Shown piece by piece: positions 1 to 11,762 of a stretch of 64,000 bases of DNA; position 1 is the first letter of the stretch, and every line of letters starts with the position of its first letter. A model generated the notes under the pieces. The model was not told the DNA's origin, ran no database searches, and saw nothing but the letters and a program-made list of their open reading frames with translations. The DNA is from Macrotis lagotis (Eukaryota; Chordata; Mammalia; Peramelemorphia; Peramelidae): the NCBI RefSeq assembly GCF_037893015.1, contig NC_133666.1, positions 565,654,602 to 565,718,601 of the forward strand, given 5' to 3'. A program made the translations under genes and the position numbers.

Positions 1-278
1 TTTCCACTAAGTCTTCTGAGGATAACTTGATTTTCAGAAGTTTCCTCCAGCCAAGTGCAAGGAGTAAACAGAACAGTCCAGAAAGCCAAAGAAATTTAGA
101 GTTAACAGTCATATGGTTTAGAGCTAGAATGACCTTACAGATCAACTAGCCAAAAGTTCTTAACATTTTTTTAATGCCTTATCAGTCTGATGAAGAATAG
201 GGATCCCTTTCTCAGAATGATGCTTTTAAACAAATAAAATAAAATACATAGAATTACAAATGAAATCATAGACTATTG

Positions 279-454
279 AAAATCAAGATACAGGGGTAGC
301 TAGGTGGTGCAGTGGATGGAGCATCAGCCCTGGAGTCTGGAGTATCTAAGCTCAAATCTGGCCTCAGACACTTAATAATTACCTAGTTGTGTGGCCTTGG
401 GCAAACCACTTAACCCCATTTGTCTTGCAAAAGTCTAAAAAAAAAATCAAGATA
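279..454 (+). mobile_element. tRNA-derived marsupial SINE with 12-bp TSD
   Basis: A copy of the window's commonest SINE (body about 291-442) with intact 5' block, 'gcctcagacacttaataattacc' region and an A-rich tail. A perfect 12-bp target-site duplication, aaaatcaagata, flanks it at 279-290 and 443-454. The short family resembles marsupial WSINE/Mar-type CORE-SINEs; the family name is by recall. Confidence 0.9.
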
Positions 455-746
455 TAATTTCTCTCCTGGCCCTACATCACCCATTATATGCTGACAATGA
501 TTACTGACAAGGTAATTACATCTTCTCTTGCTTTCTTTCTTTTGAGAAATGAATAAGACTAAGCTATAGCAGACAAGGGGCTTTTGACCATGGCAGTAGG
601 AAGAGAGGGAACATGGCAAGGATAGTGAAAGGGGAATCTGTTCTAAGCAATAGTAGTAAAAATGAGAGGAGTGTTAGAGTAAAAACTGCAAAGACAGAAG
701 CCAACTCCCTCTATAGTGCCTATTTGAAATGATTATATATACATAC

Positions 747-778
<32 letters not shown>

Positions 779-1055
779 CACAGAAAACAGGGTTGAAATG
801 CACTCAAGAAGTAAGGAATCATTGAAAGGCAGAATACAAGGCACAGTACTGTTTGATCAGACACTAGGGAGAGTTGCTCCTTATCACTTTCCATTCATAG
901 TAGTGATTTAAGTAATGCTAGAAATCACTGCTTGTTTTGTTGTTTTATTAATTGGATAGAATTAAGAAGATAATGGAGAAAAATGTTGATAATTTAGGTT
1001 AAATTTCAAAAGTTTATCATGTATACATTTTCTTTAAGAGAGACAAATTAAACAT
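455..1055. other. Unassigned AT-rich sequence with an (AT)n/(TACA)n microsatellite
   Basis: No gene or recognisable repeat body seen apart from an alternating AT/TACATA tract at about 734-778. Short open frames here have no family resemblance and lie in low-complexity sequence. Confidence 0.6.
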
Positions 1056-2651
1056 TTACCAGTATACTTCTGAATTTGACATGTCATTTTTGAAATCTTT
1101 TTATTGCTCTTTTAATGTCTCATATTTCCCCCCTCACTTCCTACCCTCACAACTGAGAACCTTGTCCCATATGTCAATGAAGACTTTGAAGCTATCTGTC
1201 AAGACTCTCTCTCTATCCCCTTCATATCACATCAATCAGATGCCTTCTACTGCCAAGCTCCTTCATTCTTCTCTCACATGAAAAGGTAACCCTTCCTGTC
1301 AAGACAAGTCCCTCTACATGTAGATATGAATCTATTCTATTTTATCTTCTTTTTTTCCTCTTATCTTCTCTGTCTTCTCACTTAACTTCAGCATCTCACT
1401 GTCTATTGGCTATTTCTCTATTACTTATAAGCATAACCATGTTTTCCTCAGCCTCCAAAACTTTTCTTGGCCCATTCTATTGGAGATCATGCACAACATG
1501 TGCCTCCATTACCTTCCTCTCACTCTCTTGCTAGCCCTTTGCAGTCTGACTTCTGACCCTATCATGAAACTAGATCTCCTTTCTCTGAATTTACTAATGA
1601 TCTCTTAATCAACAAATCTAATGTTCTTTTTCCCCATCCTCATTCATCTTTATCTCTCTACAGTCTTTGACACTTTCTTGCTTGATACTCTATTCTGTCT
1701 CAAGTGTGCTCTCTACCTTTCTTATCAATCCTGATTCTCTTTTGCTGAATTTTATCCAGGTCACACTCCAAGTCTCCCAAGGCACTATCTTGGATCTTTG
1801 TTCCTCTTTGAACTATTTCACTAGGCTATCTCCACCAACTCTGATAGATTCAACTGTTATTCTTCACAAGTGATTCTCAGATCTAATTGTCTCACTCTAA
1901 AGTCTCCTGATCTTCCATCATATCTCCAAATGCCTATTTAGACATCAGAAATGAGGTGACTGGTAAACATCTTAAATGAAATTTGTACAAAACTGAACTT
2001 ATTCTTCCCCACAATATCTTCTAATTTATTTAATATCCTTGTTATTGTGGGCACCATCATCATCCCCTCAGTTATTTAGACTATGTGTCTTAGATATTAT
2101 TTTCCACACCCCCCCTCTCCTTTTCTCATTCCTCATATCCTCAAATCTTCATATTATATATCAGCAACCAAGTTCCATCATTTCTACTTTTAGAACATCT
2201 CATATATACTCCCTTCTATCTTCTGCCACTACTACCACCTTTGCACCTTTGTCCAGACTCTCAATATCTCATACCCTGTAGGCAATATGCTTTTGGTGGG
2301 TCTCAAATCTCTTCCTATTACAGATTATGCTCCACTGTGTTCAAATTAATTTTTATGAAGTGACAAGTATGACCATTTCATTTTATTTCTCCAACTTAGT
2401 GGCTCCCCATTACTTCCAGATTTATCTGTAAAGTCATCACCTCTCTCCTAAGTTCCAGTCTCATATATATGACTACATATTGGACATTCAAACCAGGTAT
2501 TCTGCACATATCTTAAACTCTACATGTATAAGATACTTAAACTCAATATAAAGTCTTTATTTACCCTTTAAATATGTTCATAACCTGAATTTTCCATTTT
2601 TCCTTTCTTTTTACACTTTATTCTGCTCCTTGTACTCAGCAATCCTGTGAC

Positions 2652-3045
2652 AGGGCAGCTAGGTGCCCTGTAGATAGAGCCTTGACCTTCGAGTCAGGAG
2701 GACAAGAGTTTGAGATTTGATTTGGTCTCAGATATTTGATACTTACTAGTTGTATGACCTTGGGCAAGTCACTTATCCCTGATTGCCTTGAATCCAGAAC
2801 CATTAAAATCTGGGGTGGCTAGGTGGCACAGTGGATAAAGCACCGGCCCTGGAGTCAGGAGTACCTGGGTTCAAATCCAGTCTCAGACACTTAATAATTA
2901 CCTAGCTGTGTGTCCTTGGGCAAGCCACTTAACCCTGTTTGCCTTGCAAAAAAAAAAAACTAAAAAAAAATACAATTAATGTGCTTGTCATGACATCACC
3001 TCCCTGATGTCATGGTCTTTTTTGAGAATGAAGGACAAACATCTG
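2652..3045 (+). mobile_element. Long-tailed SINE interrupted by a younger SINE
   Basis: A SINE head at 2652-2810 and its 3' tail at about 2971-3045 ('tgtgcttgtcatgacatcacctccc...gagaatgaaggacaaa') are split by a second SINE. The tail is the longer form also seen at 15.2, 29.5 and 36.4 kb. Part of the usual body between head and tail is missing, so a deletion accompanied or followed the insertion. Confidence 0.8.
2812..2970 (+). mobile_element. Young SINE nested in the long-tailed SINE
   Basis: Near-consensus copy beginning 'ggggtggctaggtggcac', with the tRNA-derived head, 'gagtcaggagtacctgggttcaaatcc' block and an A-rich tail containing 'ctaaaaaaaaa'. It lies inside an older SINE that is itself inside L2, so three insertion ages are stacked here. 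Confidence 0.9.
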
Positions 3046-3384
3046 TGATACTGACATTTTTACTCTTCCTCATGTAAGGCACTCCAGCTTTTTACTGTAT
3101 TGGGAGTTTCTTTTCTCCTCTCTGCCATCTAGATTTCCTTGCTTTCTTCAAATTGTAGCTAAATTATCACCTTCTTCATGAGGTATTTCAAAGTCTTCCT
3201 TAATCTCATTGCCTGTCCTCTAAGTTCTAGTTATCCTGGGTATAACGTGCTTTGTGTATATTTATTTTCATGTTGTTTCTCCCACTAAATTGTGAAGTTG
3301 TTGATGTTTTTAATTTCTTTATATTCCCAGTGCTTGGCATAGTAAGGATTCAATAAATATCTATTATTTTGATTTTTACTTTAC

Positions 3385-4080
3385 ATAAGGAATGTAGAAC
3401 AAACCATAATCTAAATAGGAGAATTCAAAGTTAGTTGAATGGCCTGTTCCAAAAAGTAATCACTAGTGCAGTGATTACTTGAAAAGAGACCTATAGTGGA
3501 ATGCTACAGAGATGTGTGCTTGATCCCATACCATTTGACATTTTCATTAATGTCTTCTATAAATGCATTAATAGAATGTTCATCAAAGCTAGCATGTTAG
3601 ATGAAAGATGAATCAAGATTCAAAATGATATAGTCAGGCTGGAACAAAGCTAATAATATGGAATTTTAGTAAGGATAAATGTAGTCTGAAAATCACAGTA
3701 AGCGAATTGACCTTTGAAAGCATGATATGTATAAAGTAGATTCCAGTTCATCTGAAAAAGAACTAGGGTGAAGACTAAGCATAATATGAGTCAATAATAT
3801 CATGCATCAATATGTATAGATAATATGAAAAGATTTTTGCCCGTGATACGGCTACTCAAAAAGGGAATATGATTTTAGAATATATTAATAGAGCTATATT
3901 GTTTAGAGCCAATGAAGTGATAGTCCTAATCCATTCTGTTTTGGTCAAGTCCTATCTGGAATATTGTATTCAATTTTATAATTTAAGAAGGATCATATGA
4001 AGGAGAACAAAGTTGAAGATGACAAGAAATATATGGGAAAGCATGATTCAGAAATGAGAAAAGCAAAGATTTATACACTA
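3385..4080 (+). mobile_element. CR1/L3-type LINE fragment
   Basis: Sense-strand resemblance to the 3' ORF region of CR1/L3 LINEs: a block like 'aatatgagtcaataat' (ancestral 'agctcaatatgagcc'), then 'gtgatagtcctaatccattctgttttggtcaagtcctatctggaatattgtattcaattt', which corresponds to the family's 'L-V-R-P-x-L-E-Y-C-x-Q-F' coding stretch. Frames are badly broken. It is old and diverged. Confidence 0.65.
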
Positions 4081-4320
4081 GACAAAACTTATACTTTGGT
4101 ATAATACTTTTATACTCATATTTTTATACACTCATACTTTGGTATAATAAGTTTCTTTGATAAAAGAAATAGTAGGCACTGTACATCAAATAACACAACA
4201 TAAAATGAAAAGGATGATGGTTTAACATACATTATTGCTGTGAGTTATCCCTTAATTAACTCTTTGTGTTTAATAAGATTATAGGTTTATCAAACATAAA
4301 TCAGAATTAGTAAAAAGATG

Positions 4321-4535
4321 AGCAGCTAGGTGGTACAGTGGATAGAGTGCCATGTCTATAATGGAAGGAAGGAAAGAAGGAAGGAAGGTTCATCTAACTG
4401 AGTTTAAATCTAATTTTATGACCTTAGATGAGCTAGAAAAAGAAATGTCAAACTACTCTGGGAACTCTGCCAAGGAATCCCCCAAATGAAGTCACAAAGA
4501 ATTGGAAATGACTGAAAAATGACTGAACAACAATA
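4321..4535 (+). mobile_element. SINE with BovB/RTE-like 3' tail
   Basis: Head 'agcagctaggtggtacagtggatagag' followed by a (GGAA)n expansion at about 4362-4390. The tail resembles the RTE/BovB 3' end: 'caaatgaagtcacaaagaattggaaatgactg' then 'ctgaacaacaata'. It represents the RTE-mobilised SINE class of marsupials. Confidence 0.75.
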
Positions 4536-5710
4536 AGTAGATGAAAGAATAGTAATTATTAAAAATTATTGTGTACAATTAAAGCTGTTCAAACCTGAAC
4601 TATTTGAACAAGTAATTGAAGAATAAAATGGGAAATGGTCAAAAGAAATTACAACTTCTATCTTAGTAATGTTAAACAGATGAGTATTTTTTTTTACTTT
4701 TCCTGTAACAAGAAAACAAAAAGATCCCCAAAATAGGTCTTTATCAGCAAAAAGTTTACTCACTTGACAACCAGAAAGAGAGATATCAACAAGAAACAGC
4801 ATTTATTGTTTTTACTTGTAAAATCTTATGGAAAAAAAGGAAACTTTCAAAAAACAGAGGAAAAAGTAGTAGAAACCAATTTAAAGAAAACTCAGCAAAA
4901 TGCACAACTAAGCATATTTAATCCAAGGACATTTGAGGATAAAAATGAAAGGAGGACAATAAGCAAGGAAAACTGAAAGGTATTTGCAAGAATTACCATA
5001 ACAAACTATTTTATCTATCAAATAGAATAGGCCAACCACACTTGGACCCAAACATAACAGTCTCAAGTATAAGGGATGTGTTTATAAGGAAGAGAACAAG
5101 AATTAAGCATCTATATTGCATCCTGTTCAAATTAATGCAGAGAAGACCCATGTTGGAAAGAAGGCAATTTTGAAAGGAATCAATTTAGAAGAAAATTGAA
5201 GGAATGGAGGATATCAAAGATATGGGGAAATCTTATATATTATTTACACCCAAAATAGCATCTAAGAAAATATTAACAACATTCAGTATATATGCTTGTA
5301 CTTCATTTATACAAAATTTTTATGAGTTTTAACTCTCTCATACATGAATAAATAGTATCTTTGATGATCACACAAGAAGGGAACAAGGGAGTATGGGGTG
5401 TTCAATGAAGATTAATAACTCTGGTATGAAGATATGCTGAGCCTATTTCAGGGCTGCTTACCCACTTTTGATATCCACCTGTCACTCCACTTTCACCTAT
5501 GGCTACAAGAAGTTGTAAAATTTTCAGTGGCCCCACCTCAGTAAAACCATCTTGGCATTTGGGCAAAACCAGGTTGTGGGGAACCAATAGGGTTCAAACT
5601 ATCAGTGAGTTAAGGGGATGTCTTCTCAAAGAATGTGAAAAATTTCCCCAGCAGAATGGGTAGACAAGAATAATTTGCTCTAATTACCATGAAGGCACTA
5701 TGCTTAAAGC
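4536..5710. other. No gene or confident repeat recognised
   Basis: AT-rich sequence of ordinary composition. Short frames of 60-80 codons are present but lack codon structure, domain resemblance or splice context. It probably includes degraded LINE sequence I cannot assign. Confidence 0.5.
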
Positions 5711-6080
5711 ATGGCTATTGAAGATGTCAAAGTCATTCACTATATCCCAGGCCATGGACCTTTCTGTTGCCACTGGACTTCAATGACCCTGGAAGAGAAG
5801 GTGAGGCTGAGAACTTTGTTCAACTCTGCCTCGCTTAAATCCAATTCACACACAAGTCAAGATTATCATTCATCATACATCATGGTGGCATTGGTCCTCT
5901 TTGAAAACAAAGGATGTGGGACAGCTAGGTAGTAAAGTGGATAGAGCACTGGCCCTAGAGTCAGGGAGGAGTTCAAATCTGAACTTAATAATTACCTAAC
6001 TGTAAACTTGGGCAAGTCACTTAACCCCATTGCCTTTCAAAAACTAAAAGAAAAAAAAAAGAAAAGATGAACAACAGCAC
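5711..6080 (+). mobile_element. Old SINE-like element split by a younger SINE
   Basis: Sequence of 5711-5915 with 'gaggctgagaactttgttcaactctgcctcgcttaaatcc' and 'attggtcctctttgaaaacaaagga' is a SINE/RTE-type tail. A short-family SINE (about 5916-6061) interrupts it; the element's end 'gatgaacaacagc' resumes at about 6066. The flanks aaaggatg/aaaagatg look like a decayed duplication. Confidence 0.7.
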
Positions 6081-6099
6081 CAAGAAAAGAACAAGGAGA

Positions 6100-6610
6100 C
6101 TTCTACAATAATATTCACCTGTGGACCACATTTTCTCAATTATGCAATTGTCTGAAAGATGTAGTATATATGAGCTCACTTCAATTGTTTGCTGATTATG
6201 AAAAAGACTTTGATTTAGTAGAGCAAAAGATCTAATCCAGGATTTATTTCCATCAAGGTATTTTCCAGACCTAGATCATAATCATTCAAGATTCCTCAAA
6301 ATAATCCTGTTCAATGACTCACTGATCAATGATACAGAAAGATAGATGTTAGCCAGAGGTATTTACCAGTGTAATGGAAGAAATACAATTAAAAACCCAA
6401 ATTTAAGAGAGATTCCTTATTGATGATGATGAAGTCTTCCAGATGTTTCTTTTTTTTATGAATGACATTGCAATAGTTGCCATTAAGTCCTGAAAATTTT
6501 CAGAGCCTCTTTGAAAAGATGTGAATTTCAGAAAAAAAAAGACTTGAACTTGATCATTTATAAAGGAAAGAACAAGCTCAGGAAGAAAGTCTATTCCTGG
6601 AATAAATGTA
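6100..6610 (+). mobile_element. RTE-type LINE reverse-transcriptase fragment (decayed)
   Basis: The stretch around 6185-6225 reads like 'CLLIMKKTLI', a frame-disturbed form of the RT motif F-x-D-Y-E-K-A-F-D. A later segment (6455-6600) reads 'NDIAIVA' followed by a lysine-rich segment, as in the catalytic D-D box region and what follows. Stops and frameshifts are frequent. A reverse-complement relative of the first block occurs at about 31.73 kb. Confidence 0.5.
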
Positions 6611-8770
6611 TTTGACATGTATGTTGTAATAATAGTGTTTCTATGTCCCCCTTTCTTCATGTGGGTTAGGTTAACTTTTTACCCCTCAAAGACAATCAAG
6701 CTGCATGAAACTTTATTGGCTCAAAGGACTAAAGTTCAAGCTGTGCTTACCTATATGCAACATCCTTATCAACCCATACTGAATAGACTTCCTGGCCACA
6801 TTCTGGACCTTTTGTAACATATCAACTTAAATGGGAAGGGGGATTAATTCTCTTACATTGCTGTAGGGAAATGATCATGTTTATTGATGCTTTAAAATTC
6901 ATAATAATAAAAAACTTAAATAATAATGAGTCATCTACAATAGTGGACAATCTTTCAACAGATCACCAGAAGACTATATCCAAGTGTTTTAAGTAACTAA
7001 TAGTTATAACATGTACATATGTACAGTCCCCAATCTTTCCTTAGTCAATAGTCTCTTTAGTTTAGGATGTTATAGTCCACTAATGATTAGTCTGAAGAAT
7101 TGAGGGGACCAGTCAGGTACAAGAACCCTAGAAAAAAGAAATTACTGATAATCTTTAAATGTAAAAATTAACAGAAGCTCAAGGGAAAAATAAATATTGT
7201 CTCTTTTTCTTTTTTCCTTGTTTAGATAAAAATATCAGTGAATATAGAGTGTGTATATGTGTTTATGTGTAGGCATCAGTATTTATAAGTATATATACAT
7301 ATATATATATATATATATTTCACATATACTCACATGTAAAGGGAAAGAGATAATCTATGCTATAAAATGAGAAAATCCTTTAATCTTTTCTTTGTGTATC
7401 TACTAAAGCCAGGAAAAAATCTCCATGCCCCACCTACTCCTTGCAGAGTGTTGGTTGATTTCAAACACAGAGTGAGACATGCATTTGTGGACATGGTTAA
7501 CATTGGGATTTGTTTTTCTGAACTATGTATTTGCATTATGAAGGTTTTCTTCTCTTTTTTATTTTTACCTGGCGGGGGCGGGGAGGGATAGTGGAAGGAA
7601 AATATAATAAATGCTGTGTAGAAAAATATAGAACTTTAAAAATTTTAAAGAATTTTAAGAATTTTCTATTCCCTTCTTTCATACACTAGAGGCAGCTACT
7701 CCCTGTTCCCCAGTGATTCTTCTTTTGAGTTAGGCAAAGAATATACTCCTTCACTTAGAATCTATCCCATCATTACTTTTTATTTAAAAAATAAACTGCT
7801 GTCTAGACCTGCTGATTTCTTTTAGCAACATATAATATCAAAGCCATATGTATAAGCATTATTGTAAACTGCTGTTTTTAAAATATCAGTAAGCTTATTG
7901 TCCCAGGAACAAAGGATCATCAGAACCAAATAATTGCTTAGATTTAGACAGAATGTGTAATAGAAAGAGGAGATTTGATGTGTCATTTGCAATTGTCTGT
8001 TATTTTTCTTTTCCTGAAATCTGCATACTAAGAAGACAAGTCAACTCACCAGTTTAATGAAGTCAGCTTGTAATTGAACAATAAGGTTATCCATGGTTGG
8101 ATAAGCCAATGCATATAATAAGCTAGTGACATTATGAGGGGAAAAATAAGATGTAAGGTAAAGCTGCATTTAATTTTTAATGCTTTTGTGGTCATCAAAT
8201 TATAACCCTGTAATCCGTTGATTCCACAGAAATGTTTTCATTTCCTTTGGAACAGCTGATGGTGAAAACAGAGATAATTATTTTCAGGATTTCCCACATA
8301 GCTGAATCCCCCCTGCTCATACAATGGGGCACATGAGAACTGAATGGTGCAACAGTTTATTGCATTCTTTGTGAATCAGTCCACCCAGTAAAAACTGGGT
8401 ACTATCCAGTCACTTGTTTATGATGGAAAGAACTAAAAAAAAAGAATTTTCTAACCTCAATCTTTTATATGCATAATATTTTTTAATGACAACAACTATG
8501 TTGACAATGCTAAACAGTACATTTACCCATGTCACTATAGTCAAAAGGTAGGGTTGCTAGCCAGTGAATTGAAACTAAGAAAGCAAGTAGTTTGTATAGT
8601 TCAGGCCAAAATACAGACTCATGTTATATTCAAGTTGCTGAAATGCAACCATATCTTAAGTTAAAAAAAACAACAACTACTTTTTGTCTTTCTTTTTTTT
8701 CTTTTCTGCTGACCTGATTTCAACTCTGTGCAGAAATTCTGACATGGAACTGATTCTGAGGTTCATATTG
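6611..8770. other. Unassigned AT-rich sequence; (AT)n at about 7290-7318
   Basis: No coding exon or confident repeat identified beyond an AT dinucleotide microsatellite and a G-rich run at about 7571-7587. The 7340-8450 part has no SINE insertions and somewhat even composition, so it could be old unique sequence. Confidence 0.45.
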
Positions 8771-8779
8771 GTGTCTCTG

Positions 8780-8910
8780 CTGTAGCTTAGTCTTAAAGAC
8801 TGGCCACTGATCGGCCCATGGTTACACAATTGGTGTCAGAGACAATACCTGAACTGGGCTTCTTGACTCCAAGTTTCTCCCTTCATGAACCACACCACTG
8901 CTTTACAAGA
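8780..8910 (-). mobile_element. MIR-like SINE fragment
   Basis: 'cccatggttacacaattggtgtcagagacaatacctgaactgggcttcttgactcc' is the antisense form of the MIR core and 3' region. Diverged, no TSD seen. Confidence 0.5.
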
Positions 8911-8935
8911 AAACCATTATAACTTCCATTATTTT

Positions 8936-9023
8936 ACAAATACTTAAAATGCTACTACTAATAATCTTTTGACAGATAATATCTAACCTCTGGATTATTG
9001 TTAGTAGCATTCTAAGTATTTGT
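8936..9023. repeat. Imperfect inverted repeat (30-bp arms, 28-bp loop)
   Basis: The left arm 8936-8965 and the reverse complement of the right arm 8994-9023 agree at 27 of 30 positions by hand count, and pairing extends a few bases outward. The DNA or an RNA copy could form a long hairpin. It could be a short miniature inverted-repeat element; I do not recognise the terminal sequence. Confidence 0.8.
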
Positions 9024-9284
9024 AACATAACACAATATTTTCTAGTAAAGATACAATGGTGAAATAACATGGTCAATATTAAATTATTATTTAATTAATA
9101 TTAAGGTATCAACAAATTATTCTCTAATAAATATTAATAAATTCTATATTTAATATTAAATTTGTTATGCTACAGTTATATTATAGATGAGATATAAATT
9201 AACATGCATCTAGATTATATTCTAATGTGTGAGAAAATGTATGTCAAAATACATAAGGAAGGAAACAAGTATTTAAGTCCTTAT

Positions 9285-9690
9285 CTTCTTTATGCCAGCA
9301 CACATGGAAGAACATAACAGAAAGTGCTTTTTTAAGTGCTTGCTGTATACTAGAAACTTACCCTCAAGGACCTTGCATTCTCTTGGGAAAAACAATACAT
9401 ATACAAATATAAATGTATACCAAATAAATATAAAACAATTCAAGGAGGAGAATAGAGGCACTAGCAGCTGGGAAGTCAGGAAAGACCTTAGGGTAGAGGT
9501 GATGTTTGAGCTGACCTTTGACGGAAGCTGGAGATTCTATGATTCAGAGGTGAGAAGGTAGTGCAATCCAGGCAGGGGAAAAACTACAAAGTCACAGAGA
9601 TGGAGGACATCTTGTCAAATGTCGAGGAACAGTACAAAAGTCAATTTGATCTTAGGAAATAGGACATTTGTGACAAGGAAGCTTCCTCTA
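9285..9690 (-). mobile_element. L2/MIR-type fragment, antisense
   Basis: 'ctcaaggaccttgcattctcttggg' and 'gatgtttgagctgacctttgacggaagctggagattctatg' resemble the reverse complement of the LINE2 3' ORF ('ggtgacatttgagctgagccttgaagg'). Diverged. Confidence 0.55.
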
Positions 9691-9989
9691 CCAATTGTTC
9701 TGCAACTTACATCTTAGAGGTTTGATAGAGCAAAAAAAGAGTTGTGACTTCTCTGGAGTCACATGTGTTAGAGGTCTTATTGATTACAAGGTCAAATGTC
9801 TATTCACTTTTCTGTGCTGACTCTACTCAAGGTTATTTGGGGGGGGATTGAGTGTGAAGAAGTAGAGGGAAAGGGAAATGGATAAAAATAGAAGGGAAGT
9901 GTTAAAAGAAATCTGTGATTCTATTCTATTGAAAGAACTCTCAGTAAGTAAACTTCCTCTACGAAATCAGAGTGTCACTGACTTTGCAA

Positions 9990-10125
9990 CTTAAGAGTAA
10001 GAAAAATCTTATATGTCAAACAATTTGCCCAGGATCACACAGTCAGTATAAAGGAGGCATTTGTCAGAGGAAGGACTTAAACTCAAGTCTTCTTGACTTG
10101 ACAATGCTCTTCTTGACTGCTCATG
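9990..10125 (-). mobile_element. MIR-like fragment
   Basis: 'aatttgcccaggatcacacagtcagtataaaggaggcatttg' followed by 'acttaaactcaagtcttcttgactt' is the antisense MIR core. No TSD visible. Confidence 0.5.
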
Positions 10126-10766
10126 AGATCAGTTTTCTAGTCATGTCAGTCATGCTCTATCTTAAGAGATAGAGCTGGAAGCACATTCCAAGTAGGGGGA
10201 AATGGCCTATGGAGGTAGAAGATGGAAAATTGAGCTCATTAGATCAAGTAGAACAGATAGGTTGGAATATAGAAGAGACATGCATTTTATAATCTGCATC
10301 TATAGGTGGTTGTACAATTGACTTTGCCCATTATTTCTGGAGGGGTAGAATTGTAGTAGGTTGTCATGAACATTATACTTATCTAAGTGGAAATGATATG
10401 ACATGAAGAATCTATCAAGATATTAAAAACCTCTGGATTGCTATTATTCAATATGATTATTTTTGAAAAATTGTTATATTTTGTTAACTTAGCAATTTTC
10501 CTCTGCTAGAAGACAATAACAATATTCGACTAATTTCTCATAATCTTTCTGAAAAATGTCAGCATTTGACCTTTTCCAAGGTTATCAAAAGCTGATCATG
10601 GATAATGCTACTTGAACATGCCTAAGTAATCTTAATAGCAAAAGGCTAGACCAAATTACTTTGGTTTGGAACTTCTATTGTTGTTTGAGTCTTTCAGGGC
10701 ATTATGGATATCTTGCTTTTTAGAATCTTAGACATGACATTAATATTTCTATGATGTTCTGTCTAT

Positions 10767-10946
10767 AAGAATATTAGAGGGGGGTGGCTAGATGGTGCAA
10801 TGGATAGAGCACCGGCCCTGGAGTCAGGAGTACCTGAGTTCAAATCTGGCCTCAGACATTTAATAATTATCTAACTGTGTGGCCTTGGGCAAGCCAATTA
10901 ACCCCATTTACCTTGCAAAAACCTAAAAAAAAGAAGAATATTAGAG
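10767..10946 (+). mobile_element. SINE with 13-bp TSD
   Basis: Short-family SINE body 10780-10933, near consensus. The 13-bp duplication aagaatattagag flanks it at 10767-10779 and 10934-10946, confirming retrotransposition as a unit. Confidence 0.92.
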
Positions 10947-10949
10947 ATG

Positions 10950-11150
10950 AGTTTGAGGGAATCATCTTGGTACAATGGAAAGTGTTGGATTTAGGTTCTA
11001 ATCCTAGATCTAGCCCTTAAAAGCAATATAATCTTGGTCAAATCATTTAACTTCTCTGGGCATAAGCTTCTTCTACAAAAAATTATGTAGTTTACAAAGA
11101 TGATTCTTAAGGTCTCTCCCAGCTCTGAATCTATTGCTTTACTTTGAATT
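10950..11150 (+). mobile_element. MIR/MON1-type SINE fragment
   Basis: Contains 'ttggtacaatggaaagtgttggatttagg', 'tcttggtcaaatcatttaacttctctgggc' and 'ttcttaaggtctctcccagctctgaatct', in the order expected for a sense MON1/MIR core SINE. Immediately follows the TSD of the preceding SINE. Confidence 0.65.
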
Positions 11151-11762
11151 GTTGAATTGAAGGATTATGAGAGCAAATAGGAGCTGTCTATGGTTCTGAA
11201 TCTGCTGAGATTTCCAGAATTGCTATTTAATCTTTGAGAATCCATGATATCCTAGCACACAGACTGTCGATTAAAAAAAATTCTTGGCTGGAGTCTGTAG
11301 TTACTTTAGTAGCTACTATAGTGGAATTTTGGCCCAACCAGTTAGGGAAATAGTCCAGCACATACCTAACTATAATGTCATTAGTTCAGGGTATTGAGGG
11401 ATGGAGATGTGGAAAAGCACAAAGGTGCTAGGATTTGTGTCTTAAGGGAAATTGTCCTTCACAGCAACTGATGAGGTTTGAAGGAAGAAAAGTTTATATG
11501 AAGGGAATTTTGGAAAGTAAGAAAGGAAATAGATCACTGATAGTTGATGTAAGTCCAGTAACCATTATTTTATAGTCTAAGTACAATCAAGAGAAAGGTG
11601 AATTAATTAATATGAGCATATTGCTAGGTGAAAATTTGAGAAGTTAATGTGGGAAGAAATTAGTAGATGGTAGAAGATGTGGGACAGCAACTTTCATGCT
11701 TTTGAATATTCCCTGTTGTCATCATTGTGATGTATGTGGGAGAAGGTTGTGGAGACAAGTGT
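11151..11762. other. No feature recognised
   Basis: Ordinary AT-rich sequence; no coding or repeat structure I can support. Confidence 0.4.

Larger units (their letters stand above)
1060..3370 (+). mobile_element. L2-type LINE, long degraded sense copy
   Basis: Pyrimidine-rich sense sequence matches the order of a LINE2 3' ORF. It has a block like 'ctcaagtgtgctctctacctttc', then 'ggcactatcttgga', the 'caaaactgaacttattcttcccc' block, the 'actactaccacctttgcacc' block and the 'gtggctccccattacttcc' block. It finishes with the typical LINE2 end 'cccagtgcttggcatag...caataaatatctatt' near 3330-3365. Frames are broken throughout. It is interrupted by the SINE pair at 2652-3045. This is one of the longest L2 copies in the window. 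Confidence 0.75.

Noticed and set aside
296..440. tRNA gene suspected from the conserved head and 'gttcaaatc' B-box-like block
   Set aside because: The block recurs more than 20 times in SINE context with A-rich tails; it is the tRNA-derived SINE promoter, not a functional tRNA gene.
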